From: Engraulis encrasicolus | Lineage: Eukaryota > Chordata > Actinopteri > Clupeiformes > Engraulidae | NCBI RefSeq assembly: GCF_034702125.1 | Contig: NC_085865.1 | Coordinates: 46,273,856 to 46,337,855, forward strand | Length of the DNA: 64,000 nucleotides | Direction of reading: 5' to 3' | Shown: positions 40,415-53,381 of the stretch, one piece after another | Position numbering within the stretch: position 1 is the stretch's first letter | Layout of the letters: every line of letters starts with the position of its first letter | Translations under genes and position numbers: made by a program | Notes under the pieces: model-generated | What the model saw: only the letters and a program-made list of their open reading frames with translations | Told to the model about the DNA's origin: nothing | Databases searched by the model: none

Positions 40415-41150
40415 AGACGACAAGAAAGGCCCCACTCAATGAGTGCCGTTAGTTTACAAAACAATTCAGGGTTTTAGGCCAGATGTGAGAGTCTATGTTG
40501 TTGGGGGAATGGGGGGTAGTCCTCTGAGAACATTTAGAAAATATAGTTTTGCGATTTTATCGCAATATGAGAATAGAAATATCTTTATACCGTGAGAAGG
40601 CTAAGGAAACAGCAATGTATCAGTGAGACATGTTCTGTCATCGGCTAGCAGCTGCCTGACCTTGGCCTTGAAAGAAAGTAGCTGGTATGTTTAGGCCCAA
40701 GGACAGACAAAAGCACCTGCGGTATTGACAGCATGCACCAAGGCCATAGTAATAAACCTTCTCCCAAGGTTGCTGTCCCTCAATTTGTTAAGTAAGTGAC
40801 GCACAAACTTTAGCACCATCTTGTTTACCATACCCGGGCCTGTTGCCTCCTTGTATTTGTCACTGAGTGCAAAGATAACCCTGTGAAATTCTTGCTGAAT
40901 GTCAGCTAGGCCCACACAAAGAATGTTCATATGTAAACTTGCAACAGATGGACTTACAGCACATGGGCCCCTGGGCCAGACAACAAGAAAGGCCCCACTC
41001 CATGAGTGACGTTAGTTTACAAAAAAATTCAGGGTTTCAGGCCAGATGGGAGAGTCTATGTTGTTGGGGTTATGGGGGGTAGTCCTCAGTGAACATTTTG
41101 AAAATATAGTTGTTAAAAGGGAGATTTTATTTCAATATGAGAATGGAAAT
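40415..41150. repeat. Two direct repeats about 570 nt apart (B spacer)
   Basis: The blocks at 40415-40575 and 40975-41150 (ACAAGAAAGGCCCCACTC ... CAATATGAGAATGG) parallel the pair at 11640-12440. Confidence 0.65.
40691..40930 (-). other. Unassigned conserved open reading frame (B spacer)
   Basis: Minus-frame counterpart of 12005-12334: EFHRVIFALSDKYKEATGPG, then MVNKMVLKFVRHLLNKLRDS. The family is not recognised. Related short words (GAATTTCACAGGGTTATCTT) also occur near 36270-36300 and 8070-8100, hinting at a repeat family. Confidence 0.3.
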
Positions 41151-41787
41151 ATAGAGGCTTGGGCTTCAGGGCCCCTTTGACTCTTGACCCAGTAGGCCCA
41201 TGCAGTAATCTGTCCTTGAGTGGTGCATGTTATCTTGTCATCTCCTTCAGGGCCCCTGACCACTGCAGCTGTTCCAGGAAACAGGCTCCTCCTCTGGGTC
41301 CACTGGCCAGCAGCATCACTTTGAGCTACTCTGAGGAGCCCGGCTGTTCCTTTCAGCAGATGGCCACTTCATTGAGAATATGCCCAAGGAATCAAAAGGA
41401 TGGCTTTATTTCATTTTAAATGTAAGTATAATAAAGACCAGTTATGTGATGTGGTGTTATGTAGGCATGCTATGGTGGATAATATAAAAGGATGCTCTAA
41501 AACTAAACTTGTATTGCATTTATAAATGTAGTGCAGAGTCCTTACAGGCTATTTCTCCCTTCATTATTATACAGGAGGATTTTATAGCTGAATAAAAGAC
41601 CCTGGTGACACTGAATGGAAGATGTGCATTACTCGTTTGAAGTGGACACTCAGACGTCATTACCTATTTTCAGGTATGTAAATAGCTCTTTATAAAATAT
41701 GCACAGTTATGGTTATATTTCTTAAGGTAAATTTAAAAAAAAAACAAAAAAAACATAGCTTTTACAATGCCCAAAAGTTACATTTTT

Positions 41788-41900
<113 letters not shown>

Positions 41901-42215
41901 AAGGGACAGAGATACAGAGATTTCCATTCATTTTCAATTGAATTTGTTCCGTAGGTTGGTAATTATTCAGTCTGTATTATTTATTTCTTCAGTAGCCTAT
42001 CATATAGTGTTTGCTTCCACTGCAGCAAGTTTTACTCTCCTGCTCCACATGAAAACTTAATTTTTATTTTTGTAATGTGAATGTGTAGGCCTAGAGTTAT
42101 AGGCCCCTGTTGTTCACACACAGGCTATCGCTGTGGTAGGCTATGATTTTAGTAGGGTTTTCATCTGGCAGACCTGGAAAAAAGAAATAAGACATAGTGG
42201 AGAATGAATTTGACT

Positions 42216-43376
42216 TCTCAAATTTCTTCCTGAGAATGGCATTGATGCCGCTGCCTTTCTTTTCCGTACCTCCCTGATAATCTGCCTCCCCCTGCCCCCT
42301 TCAGGCCATAAGCTCAATTACAGCATGCAGAGACTGGACAGATTAGAATGGCAAAGCACAAGCCAAAATTGTTCTAGGTCTGCACTGCACGAGCTAAGAT
42401 TCTATTGTCTCTGACTCTACCCTGCCCTTTGATCTAACTGGAAAGTTTGTAGAACTCGGGTCATTTTAAAGTTTTAACTGCCTTTCTTTCTCAGATAACT
42501 TAACCGTTGGTTTTACTAAGTGGAAGACAATATATTATTCTGTAATGTATTATTTTAGCCAGGTATATTGTTGTTGTCGATAGTAAATAATAACACGTTG
42601 ACCCGAAGATTATTTCAGTGAAGGATTAACTTCAGGTGTCCAGAGCTAGGGTAAGATTGACAGATAGGCTATACGTTAGTACCTACCCGCGGTACATTGA
42701 TAAGGTAATTAATAACCCAATCTCATTTTCCTTTGGTTTCTTTATCTAAGTATCGCGAGTACCATGTTGTTGAATAGCTACTGCATGAATGAATGTCTAA
42801 CGAAGACATCACTGCACACTTTGCTAGGCCTAGCAGCTGGCTAAATATGTTAGCTGATCTTTTTCCATTTGTCACCTTTGCTTTGTAGGTCTCTAGTATG
42901 ATATGACAGGTGCAGTTACGGTTCTCTTTCAGTAAATTTGTTCAGCATCTTTATGGGTTATGCACTCTTGTGCAGACTATTTACCGAAGCTCTTTTCAAT
43001 CACGCCGTTAGGCCAATGAGCTGAGATGTGGGCGGGCCCGCCAACAGTCAGAATAGTTTCATCCAGGGAATAGCAGCCATATTGGCCTCTCTTCGTCCAG
43101 ATGTTGCCCAATCTTGAGACTGAACAGTCCAATAGAATTGCTGAGGAAAGTGTTCGCTAGGCATCCAGGTTCTGTAGCTCAGCCTCGAAAAAGAGTTGAT
43201 ATTCTTGGATGAGTATCTTTCATGTCGTATTTGTGGAATTGTTATGAAAACGGGTGTTCCCCTTTGTCAAATCTTTCTTCTTACTCTAGCTGCTGTCTAG
43301 CCGCTGGAGAGTGTCATGATTTGCTTCAGTATTCACAGTGCATGTTGACATGCATGTTTTTTTAGGTGTAATTCGG
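42216..43376. other. B spacer, conserved part then unmatched sequence
   Basis: 42216-43075 matches 13070-13910 and includes one copy of the 78-nt repeat (42827-42904). 43076-43376 has no match and no gene recognised. Confidence 0.5.
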
Positions 43377-43752
<376 letters not shown>

Positions 43753-43817
43753 GTTTTATTCACTGTGGGTTGGGTGTGGTGTGGCTGAAAAAAAATGTCA
43801 CAGAGGGAAAATTGTGG

Positions 43818-45330
43818 TACAACATTTGTCATTGGTCAGCATCCTACCCACCATCTCTAAAGTGATTGAGAGAGTTGTATGTAACCAGTTGATAGTCTAC
43901 TTGGAAGGTCACTCCCTACTGCACCCCATGCAGTTTGGATTTAGGAAAAATAATTTAACGGAAACAGCCCTCTGTTTCTTCATTGAGCAAATTAAATCTA
44001 GACTTGATGGGGGTGGTGTAGAAGGCATTTGATACAGTCAATCACAATGTGCTGCTGTCCAAACTCACAGCTAGATTTATCTCCAAATGCTTTGTCACGG
44101 ATGGAGTCCTACCAAGACGCAAGAAAGCAGTGTACAAGGATCATGGACACATGCTCCACCCGGTCTAATAGCACCATTGTAGTGCCGCAGGGATCGATTT
44201 TAGGACCAATCTTATTTAGTTTATATATTGACGATTTACCATTGATTTGCCCAGAAGTTCACATGCAAATGTATGCAGATGATACAGTTCTTTATACACA
44301 TGCCAAAACAAGGGAACAGGCTGCATTGAAGCTAATCTCAGCCCTGAACAAAGTATCAGACTGTCTGAATCACAACTGCCTTACACTTAATGTGAGTAAG
44401 ACAGTAGCCATGTACTTCTCCATTAGGAGGTATAATAAGGACCAATACAACCTGACATCTCTGTTAAAGGAGAGGTCATGAATACTGTTGACAATTTTAA
44501 GTACCTGGGTGTAATCATTGATTCCAACCCGTCTCTTTAAAAACACATAAAAGAGGTAGCTAGATGTGTCAGAGCTAGTGTGGTTAACTTTAGGCAGATG
44601 AGACACCAATTACCATTATCTGCTGCTAAACTGTTCTTACATTCAATGATTTTTTCACATCTATCATATTGTTCTACAAGTTGGTCACAAGTACTTGTGT
44701 ATAATAGCTAAGTATAATTTATTGTCTTTCAGCAGTTTGATCTGTTTTGCTGATATGTGTTTAATGTACAAACTTATTCATGATCTTGCAACACCACCTC
44801 TTAAGCAGTGCATACTAAGTTGTAAAGATAAACCAAGGGTCTCAAGGTCCTCTATAAGACGCGATTGTTATGTGGATTTTAGGAAGACATCTTTTGGTCA
44901 GTCAGCCTTTTCTGTTAGTGCTGTTGAAAAAATGGAATTCAATTCCTGCTCATATTAGAGATATTACAAGCTTCAACCAGTTTTAACTGTCCTTGAAAGC
45001 ATGGCTGAAGATGAATCAAAGATGTGATCTAACATGTGCTGCCATATATTGTTAGGTGTGATATGAATCATATGTGACTTTGTATGTGCATAATTGAAGT
45101 GATGATGTGATTGAACATATTGCGTAGTGTTATTATTTAGTGTAATAGTGTAATAGTGTAATAGTGTAATTATTTGTAAGGACATGCATTGTCCATGTTT
45201 TAATGTGTGTGTTTTGTTCGATAGCTTCCTGCCCAGGGATCACAGATGCAAATTAGCTTTGTAGCTAACTCTGGTACTGGAGTTGTCCTGTACATGGCCC
45301 CTGTCAAATAAACCAATACACCAAACTAAA
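43818..45330 (+). mobile_element. LINE (non-LTR retrotransposon), 5'-truncated, B spacer only
   Basis: Plus-strand reverse-transcriptase pieces: ISKVIERVVCNQLIVYLEGH, FRKNNLTETALCFF, PQGSILGPILFSLYIDDLP (motif B) and MYADDTVLYTH (motif C with intact YADD), then RRDCYVDFRKTSFGQSAFSV near the end and a tail of AAACTAAACT. Frameshifts at about 44030 and 44480 inactivate it. The A spacer keeps the empty site (GAGGGAAAATTGTGG at about 17515), which proves the insertion. The exact clade is uncertain. Confidence 0.8.
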
Positions 45331-45440
45331 CTAAACAAAGGACAACTACTATTTCAAATATTACTAGGTAAAATCCAGGAAATAGATGATATAATGCATT
45401 ACAGGAGAATTCCTGCTAATTTCAACATGCTGATGTATTT

Positions 45441-46360
45441 CCCTTTACGAAAATCGACCATGGTAAACCATGATTTCATGTTTTTTTGAGCATGGTTTGG
45501 CACGGTTTTTGGTTTGACTATGGTTTAACTATAAAATGAACTATGGTTTTACTCTGAAAACTAACCATGGTTTTACCACAGTTTATAATTATTTTTTAAA
45601 TTACTCTTAGCTGCCGTTTTTTTTTTTATCCAACGCGCATATTGGTGACCGTTCTTGGAGAAATGTGGGGTTAGGTGCCTTGCTTAAGGGCACTTCAGTC
45701 ATGGATGGAGGTGTAGGAAGAGGTTAGGGTGGGATTCGAACCTGCAACTCTGTGATCTTCAGTTCAACTCCCTATACATTACACCACTGCTTCATGTTTT
45801 TTGGGTGTCCATGAATCCCACAATTAACCATGGTTTTTTGAGCATGGCTTGTGACTATAATAATAATAATAATAAATTTTATTTTTGAGCGCCTTTCAAG
45901 ATACCCAAGGACACTTTACAATCAAAACAAATACATAACAGTAGGGAAAGTAAAACAAAGCTTCAGTGAATTAACAATAGGAGAGTAATTAAAATGCAAA
46001 AATAAAATAGAAATAAAAGTACAATAAAGATAAATGTTTTCAAGTAAGAAAAAGAAGTAGAATTCATTTGAAAATAAAATGAAATGAGGGGAAAAAAATA
46101 AAAATATGTAAAATTAAAAATAAACTGATGATTAAAATAAAGTGGAATAAAATAAAATAAATTAAAGTATGGTGAAACCATACAAACTATGCTGAAAAAA
46201 AACGTGAAAACTATGAATAACCATGATCCATGGTTAGTCAGGAACCACGGTTTTCATGGTTACCTCAAAAAAAACATGGATAAGCTATAGTAATACTGTG
46301 GTTGGTTAAGAGTACTTAGAGCAACCATGGTTACTAAACCATGGTCGATTTTGGTAAGGG
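45441..46360. mobile_element. DNA element with ACCATGGT-rich inverted ends
   Basis: The ends CCCTTTACGAAAATCGACCA and the inverse (TGGTCGATTTTGGTAAGGG) bracket 0.9 kb in which ACCATGGT-like words recur. Nested inside are a relic of a GTGCCTTGCTTAAGGGCACT element (about 45617-45795) and a minus-strand LINE/SINE 3' end starting at an (AAT)n (45857-46165). Confidence 0.6.
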
Positions 46361-46826
46361 ACTTACCAAAGGCGTTGAACGCGTGGAAAGTATATCTAAA
46401 AGCTATATATCTGAGGAGCTACCACATCCCCAGACCACTGCTGGTGAACTTTTACAACTGTGCCATCAGCAGTGTTCTGACCTATGGGTTCCTAGTGTGG
46501 TTCTCCAGCTCCTCCAAAGCAGATCAGCAGGCACTCCAGCGTGTGGTGAAAACAGCAGGGAAAATCACTGGAATGCCTCTCCCGGAGATTAGTACCATCT
46601 ACACCACACGCTGTCTACGGAGAGTGCATAACATCCTGCGTGACAGCCACCATCCGGCCTACCATCTGTTCCAACAGCTTCCCTCAGGTAGAAGGTACAG
46701 GTCCCTTCAGAGCCGCACTGAAAGACTGGCCAACAGCGTTTACCACCAGGCCATTAGACTTTTGAATTTGCAGGACTGCTGAGGAACATTACTGTCTTAA
46801 ATTTTATCCATCTATCCTTTGGACAT

Positions 46827-46882
<56 letters not shown>

Positions 46883-47133
46883 TGTGTGTGTGTCTGTGTG
46901 TGTGTGTGTACGCGCGCGCATGTTTGAGAGGGGGGGGGGTGATTATGCACTTAATCTCTGCTGCACTTTAAGTGGGATGGGGGGGCTGGGGGGGTCAAGC
47001 ACTGGTGTCACTTTTACCTCGTTTTGCACTTTACTTGGAAACCTGCTACTACTAAGTATTGTACCCCAAACACAATTTCGTTGCCTTTTTGACAATGACA
47101 ATAAATTCTTGAATCCTTGAATCCTTGAATCCT
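46361..47133 (+). mobile_element. L2-like LINE 3' end, B spacer
   Basis: The plus frame 46399-46782 is the RT C-terminus: FYNCAISSVLTYGFLVWFSS, KTAGKITGMPLPEISTIYTT, LFQQLPSGRRYRSLQSRTER and YHQAIRLLNLQDC, then stop. A 3' UTR with (TG)n (46829-46912) follows, ending AATAAATTCTTGAATCC with three TTGAATCC repeats. It resembles the minus-strand LINE at 13949-17363. Confidence 0.75.
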
Positions 47134-47329
47134 TAAAAATATGTAATGAGCTCGGCGGCAGCAGGGCGGCAGCCAATGGAATGTTCACATTTGTCTAAAC
47201 AGGAGCTTCAGGTTGAATCGTTTGCCTCGTTCAACCCCCCTGACCAGTGCTTTCCAGGCAGGAGTCAGTAGCGTTGTGGCTCTTTCAACGCCGGCGGTGT
47301 GATCGCGGCATTATGCTACCCTCAATTTA

Positions 47330-47620
47330 CCAATGATGCAACATTTTTTGAACAGCCATTTGTGAGATCCCTGGCCATGTTTACACAGTAATATGTGTCT
47401 GATGCAAGTAACTCGAACCCGCTACCTACCACACAACTCTCCAGCTCGAGCATGGGAGGCACAGCACCATACCGCTAAGCCAAAGCTTCAATTCGGGAGG
47501 GAATTTTACTGATGCTCTGGGCGAAACTCTGCTAGTTGGCATCTGTTATATAACATTTTGTCCAGGGTAGTGTGGTCAGTACAACTGAATGTTGAAATCG
47601 GCAAGAATGCTCCTTCAACA
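47330..47620. mobile_element. Damaged TTAA-foldback copy with tRNA-like segment inside
   Basis: The flanking parts (TGATGCAACATTTTTTGAAC; CAGGGTAGTGTGGTCAG) match the TTAA family. Inserted at 47407-47487, minus strand, is a tRNA-like stretch with TGGCTTAGCGG (A-box position) and GGTTCGAGT (B box). It is more like a SINE head than a functional tRNA. Confidence 0.4.
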
Positions 47621-47689
47621 TATAATATATCATTGTTGATGTTGATGTTGTTGTATATATGTTAAGCTGTTGTTGTACAGTGCCACCAG

Positions 47690-50664
47690 TTCGTATTGGC
47701 ACCCCTTAACTTTACTAAACACAACTTTTACCACCAGGATCTTTTAGTTGGAGGTTTGAAGATATTTACTGTAGTATAGAAAATATTTTTTTTTCCCAAA
47801 TGGATTTTGTAATTTCAAAGAAAACCAAAAAAAATGGCATGTGCACAAATATTGGCACCCCTCCTTAAAAGGTAACGTTTAGGTTAATCTATACTGGATG
47901 TTGTCAGAAGAGGTGTTTTGAAACATATATGAGAAATTCAGTCTATAGCAAAGCCAATCTGCAATATTTTTTATGAAAATGTGTCAGTTGAAAGCTACTT
48001 CTGAAATATTGGGCTTCTCGCTGGCAGGGTGTTCTATATAGAGGGAGTCCAACACAGCTCTCGCTTGTGGATGTAGGCTTGCCAACAGTTTTGGATGTAG
48101 GCCTAGTAGGCTAGAGAGGCTGGGAAAAGTGGAAAGTTATATTGTATTTGGGCTATTGAAAATGGTCTATTACTGTGCATGGTGTATTTAAAAAAAGGAT
48201 CAGTGGGTCTATCGTTTATCTAAGAATATCAAACTGTTTAGGTGCGGTTTGTCTAGGTGAGGAGGGCAATTTTACACCCCATTCTTGCTCAGTGGGCTTC
48301 GGAAGTTGGCTTTTTGAAAAAATGCATATTCGTGAGTCTTGCCCTCCACGAGATTAGAACAAAATGAAAAAATATTTACACTGCATACACACGTATGAGA
48401 ACCTTTAATATGTAAATGCCAGTGATCAGGTCGATGTCGATCACTTGCATTTACGTATTAAAGGCTCTCCTAAGTAGGGGAGGGGAGGGGGGCATGGGGG
48501 AGCCGCAAATGCTGGGGCTTCTGTGGTCAGTTTGTGGCAATTTAAGGTGACCCATTCATCCAGAAATCCCTCCTTTCGTGCAGTGATAGATGCTATCTTT
48601 TTCTCCCCGCTGTCTGTAGCCATGCATAATTTGCGATTATTAACAGGGGGGCGATATCTCTCCTATGCCTTCACACGAGGGTGGCATCTTATAGGCATGA
48701 CATCACATAAAAAAGTCTCGTAGTAGACCATTACAAAGGCTACTTAGAAATAGCAACTATTTTAATTTTTTCCTGAAAACGACATTTGCCCGTGGAGTAA
48801 CGACACCTTCATGTCCGCCGCCTACAAGGACTGGTGCCCTCTGTCCATGGTGCTGAAATCGCGGCACCACTCTATGGGTCATTCTACGATACGGCTGCGG
48901 ATTGGATTTCATTTGCCAATTCCACTAACTATTAACTGCATCCAATGATGTTTTGGACATTAGCACACATTTATCTTTCATAATACAGAGAGTGGCATTA
49001 TTTCCCTCAGCAAGAAATAATATTTAATACTGGTTTTGGCGTTTTCATGCCGTCCTGTTTTCCAAATGTCAGATTCAGTCTTCATATTAGCATGTAAATA
49101 AACTTGTTTTGCCCAACACGATTGTAAATGTTAATTCACAGTAATCATCACAATATGACAAAACTGTCAGAAAGACCATTGTGCTTTCCATTATACATGG
49201 AACATACATTTTTGTGTGTCCACAAAAACTAGTTAACCGTGTCATGGTCTGAACCCCCCTCCATAAATCAGTAATGGTTTGGTCTTAGGCCATACGAATA
49301 ACTTCATGTGATGTCATAGCCTCTTTGGCAGGATAGGGAAGACTTTTTGGTAAGTTTGAGCTCCATCCGTCCATAATTTTATCCATTCTTTTTCATGTTC
49401 TCATAGCTGGAAAATAGCCTGTCAACTGTGTTATTAACATATTCATAAGAATCTGAATTAGAAATCACATGTAGAAAAACACATAAAGCATACAAACACA
49501 TAAAGCATACAAATACATGAATTGATTAAGGTGTTGTGGTGGAACTTCTGAGGTCCTCAGTTTGCACAACACCATAAAAATGGCTTGAAATGTCAAGCTG
49601 TGTTACCGTCAATGGTGTAACGCATCAGCTATGACAGTTGAGGAGGAGTATGTTTTTTTTATCTCCATATTGACAGACAAACAAACAAAATAATTTGTGT
49701 TTAAGGGAGATGGGTTTGTCTGCTCTGTTTTTTCTCATAAAAAAGTGTCAACTTGTTCCCCTGCACTGTTGACCGTAACACAGTTGAGTAAAACGGTTGA
49801 CTGTTTTGAAAGTGTTTTTGTGTTTGTTTTTGTTTCGACAAAAGCGAAGCGCCATACAGTCTTGGCTACAGCACAGCAGCGTGCAGGGGAATAAACTCCA
49901 AAAAAGTCCAGTAACATCAACACAGCCTAATTGAAACGACATGGATCAATGACAATCTTCACATAGCCTACTGTGCGAACGAAATGTGGGTGCTTGGGAC
50001 AATAAAAACACTCGGTGGTGGGCCAATGCGATGACTGGCCTTGGCTATGTGATGGGGAGGGGGATTCTTTTGGCTACACCTCCATCGGCCTTTACCCAAC
50101 TCACGACTCTGGCGTGCGACCGAGAATCTCCACAATGAGGGGAAAAAAATGAAAATATGAAATAAGATATGCTGGATGCACAAATAACCTTTTGAGTTGT
50201 TAGATTAACAAAGTTATTTTATAGCCTAATAAAGCGCTACCAAAAACGCTCTGGCGCACTCTCCGGCACTGCTGCGGCGCATTGACATGGACGAAATGTT
50301 CACAAGCAAGCTTTTTTTAAATGATAAAACGGTTCGCACAAGGGGATATCTGGTGGATACCGCCACTGTTTAAGGCCGTTTAACTTAAATTAAAATTATA
50401 GGTCTATAAAGGTGCTCTTAGAATCTGGCCAATTCTCTGCAGTGCTTAGGTCTTAAATTGTCACTGTAGAACGCGGGGACTCCCTCTATCAGCGTCAGAT
50501 TCTGAATGTGTGTTTAAAAGAAGCAGTCGTTATTTTTGACAATGTTTTCTGAAAGTATTGTTTATGCAATAATTCAGTTTTTTTACATATCTCACATTCA
50601 AATTGTTGTATTGGCGTTCTTAAAATGATATTTAGTGGTGTTTAACCCGCAAGGTACACTTTAA
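47690..50664. other. B spacer, no gene recognised
   Basis: It contains a TTGGCACCCCT-type inverted-repeat patch (47690-47870) and a block like 13910-13940 (48180-48215). A hairpin lies at 48398-48469. A GGGTCATTCTACG word at 48876 resembles the end of the giant hairpin family. The remainder is AT-rich and unassigned. Confidence 0.4.
48398..48469. repeat. Short near-perfect hairpin
   Basis: Two arms of about 34 nt (GAGAACCTTTAATATGTAAA... and its inverse) are separated by three or four bases. Not found in the A spacer. Confidence 0.75.
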
Positions 50665-51025
50665 AGAAGCACTTCTGCCAATTTCAATAATGTATGTTGT
50701 TTTATTGCTCACGCTACCCTTGACTGGTCAGTACCCAGTGATGCTGCATTTTTTGGTTCAGCCCTTTCCGAGATCTGATCTATTCTAATGGGGGCAGATT
50801 TTGTTTACATTTTAAAAAATCTTAACATAGGCCTACTTCAAATATATTCCCAAAAGTTATCGCTGGGAATAAATCAAGATTTTTTTTTTTTTTAAATGTA
50901 AACAAACTGCCCTCATTATAATGACCAGGATCTAGGAAAAGGCTGGAAAATTCTCAAGTACCGACAAGTCCAGGGTAGTGTGAGCAGCATTGCAACTGTA
51001 TGTTGAAATTGGCTGAAGTTATCCT
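50665..51025. mobile_element. TTAA-target foldback element, B spacer copy
   Basis: 361 nt flanked by TTAA on both sides (50661-50664; 51026-51029). Arms of about 140 nt carry GCCAATTTCAA...TTTGTTTACATTT and the inverse. Same family as 5910-6320. Confidence 0.75.
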
Positions 51026-51044
51026 TTAATATTTGGTTGCATAC

Positions 51045-51760
51045 CATACCCTTAGACAGCAATGAGAGCCTCCACACGTGTTTGTATTCGTCAACAAGCT
51101 TCTTGCACTTCTCTGGTGGTATTTTCCCCCACTCTTTCTTTGCAATATGTTTATCATCTTGATGAGGGACTGGATTCTTTCTCCTAATGACAGATTTTAC
51201 ATTCCCGAAAGTCAAAGAATGCGCACACATCAGTGGCACAGGTGCTGGACCAAACGTAAGATAACTGAAAATAAAATAAAGGTCCGCAACACTGTTAAAT
51301 GCTCCCAAATATTGAATGGCACGACGTTTCGAACTGACAGGAAGAATTTATGATAGAATTGTACGAAAGTACACCAGGTCTAAGACCTATAGACCTGAAG
51401 GTAAACTTTGAAGTGTTTTGGGTAGTTTTTTTCAACAAACACCACATGATAAACACTACACAAAGCATTGCTGTCTTGCACTGACGTCCGAAACACCGTG
51501 TCATTAAATATTTGGGAGAATTTAACAGTGTTGCGGACCTTTATTTTCTTTTCAGATTTTACTTTCCCCCCCAAGACTTTCAACTGGATTTACATCCGGA
51601 ATCATCGCTTGCAATTTTAGAATAGCATTGTCTCATTTTGCAACCATTTCATTGTGCTTTTGAATGTGTGCTTTGGGGTTTTTGCCTTGCTGGAATGCAC
51701 ATGATCTTCACATCAAACCAAGTGTTCTTGCACAGGGTTAAACATTGCCCTGTAAATAAT
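51045..51760 (-). pseudogene. Relic of a Tc1-like transposase (B spacer), interrupted
   Basis: The minus frame (about 51045-51200) reads KKEWGKIPPEKCKKLVDEYK, as at the C-terminus of Tc1 transposases. The rest lies beyond an insertion at 51201-51552. Parallel to 17836-18300. Confidence 0.55.
51201..51552. mobile_element. Inverted-repeat insertion with 10-nt target duplication
   Basis: An exact repeat CAGATTTTAC flanks it (51191-51200; 51553-51562). The A spacer has a single related site. Inside are arms of about 57 nt (AAAGGTCCGCAACACTGTTA and inverse) at 51273-51329 and 51489-51547, surrounding a 100-nt segment copied from 52075-52174. Confidence 0.65.
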
Positions 51761-52182
51761 GATACCTGTGACGCCTGTCATGATACCTGTGATACGGTCA
51801 AGGTCTCCAATACCAGATGCAACAAAGAAGTGACAAAATGTTATGGATCAGACACCATGCTTGATTTTTGGTAGGGTGTTTTTCATTGAAGACGTTTTGC
51901 AGAGTATGCAAACATGCTGTTTGTGTGCATTTCTGAAAAGTGTTATTATTGCTTCATATGACCATAAAACATTGTTAAAAGGACTGTGCTCTGCCCGTGT
52001 TCTCTTATACAAACACCAGGTGTTTATGACATTTATTAAGCAAGGGGGTCTGTCTTGGTCTCCACAACAAAAAAGCAATGCTTTGTGTAGTGTTTATCAT
52101 GTGGTGTTTGTTGAAAAAAACTACCCAAAACACTTCAAAGTTTACCTTCAGGTCTATAGGTCTTAGTCCTGGTGTTTTTTTT

Positions 52183-53266
52183 AGATGCGTCCCAGCATCT
52201 CTATAAGAGGGTCTGTCCGTCCGTCCGTCTGAAACGCATTCCTTCAATTGTTCCTTCCTGTGTCCACAAGGCGGAGTGAGACAACTAAGAGGGGCATTAC
52301 ATTTTCAGCATTGTTTTGCGTTTGGACAGTGGGCGGCAACTCCGTTTCTTCTACACAGCACACCAACATCACCACTGTGAGTGTCACTTAATGTCTTCAC
52401 GGTCTTGTGATACACTTCGGCTGAGGATGTCAAATGTAAGGGGACTTTATCATGTTGTGATAGTGTCGCGTTGTACTCAGCTATTTTGGTTCATCAGAAA
52501 CTCGGGGAAACTCTGGGTCGGCAGGCAGTATTTGACACTGATGTTTGTGCTCGGATAGAGGGGCGTTTGCATTGCATAACGCTCCACGACATGGAACCGT
52601 AATTAGTTGACAGGCGACCAGCAGCGCATACAGCTCTTCCTCTAAACGTGGACCTGCAACCTTTGGTTAGCTTTTTTTCTTTCATAACATTTATTTTCCT
52701 CCACTTTTCTCCAGTGGACCCCACAGGTGCTTCCCTTTCGCTCAGAGAGAGCACGGGACAGAATGCGTCTTTTGATTCGTAATTGGTTTGCAGTCGTGTG
52801 AATTTGGTAAACTCTGGCACTGAAGCTCACTGCTTTGTGCCTTGACGGTGAAAAGCTGGCATTGAAAATTAAGTGCATAATTAACCCAAAGGGTGAACCC
52901 ATAAGCGCATGATTCACCCAAACGGTTTTATTTATTTATTATTTGGCGATGTTTAGATTATTTCCCACATGCACATGATGCTGAAATGGCGTGATACTAA
53001 AGGTTGATAAATAACCTACTAACAATGTCTGGTCATTTGTAATGTAGCCTATTTGATCTATGTGAAATTTGAAATTAGATGGTTCTTTCCAAATCCAAGC
53101 CCATGATGGGCTTTTTATAGCCTAAACTGCAAAATTATAAAGCCTTTTCTCGTCATTTCGCTGCCTGCCACATTATTTGGAGTTTCCATGGGCAATATGA
53201 CCAATAAACAAAAAGCACATCCTGGGGGGGGGTTTGGGTTGGAACTGGCATAGAGGGACGCATCTG
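52183..53266. mobile_element. 1.08-kb DNA element with AGATGCGTCCC inverted ends, B spacer only
   Basis: It begins AGATGCGTCCC and ends GGGACGCATCT, with a GTCC-rich patch at the left. The A spacer continues uninterrupted at about 18625. No transposase frame was recognised. Confidence 0.6.
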
Positions 53267-53381
53267 TTGTCCGCCTGTCGGCCTTGTTTTCACTATTTTC
53301 ACCAACTTTCGTACAATTCTACCATAAATTCTTCCCTAACCCCCAGTCCCAAGGAGGTTCTTTACAGTTCCATGTTTGGCA

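Noticed and set aside
48876..48890. GGGTCATTCTACG as the end of another giant hairpin element
   Set aside because: No inverted partner was found within about 1.5 kb; a 13-nt resemblance alone is weak.
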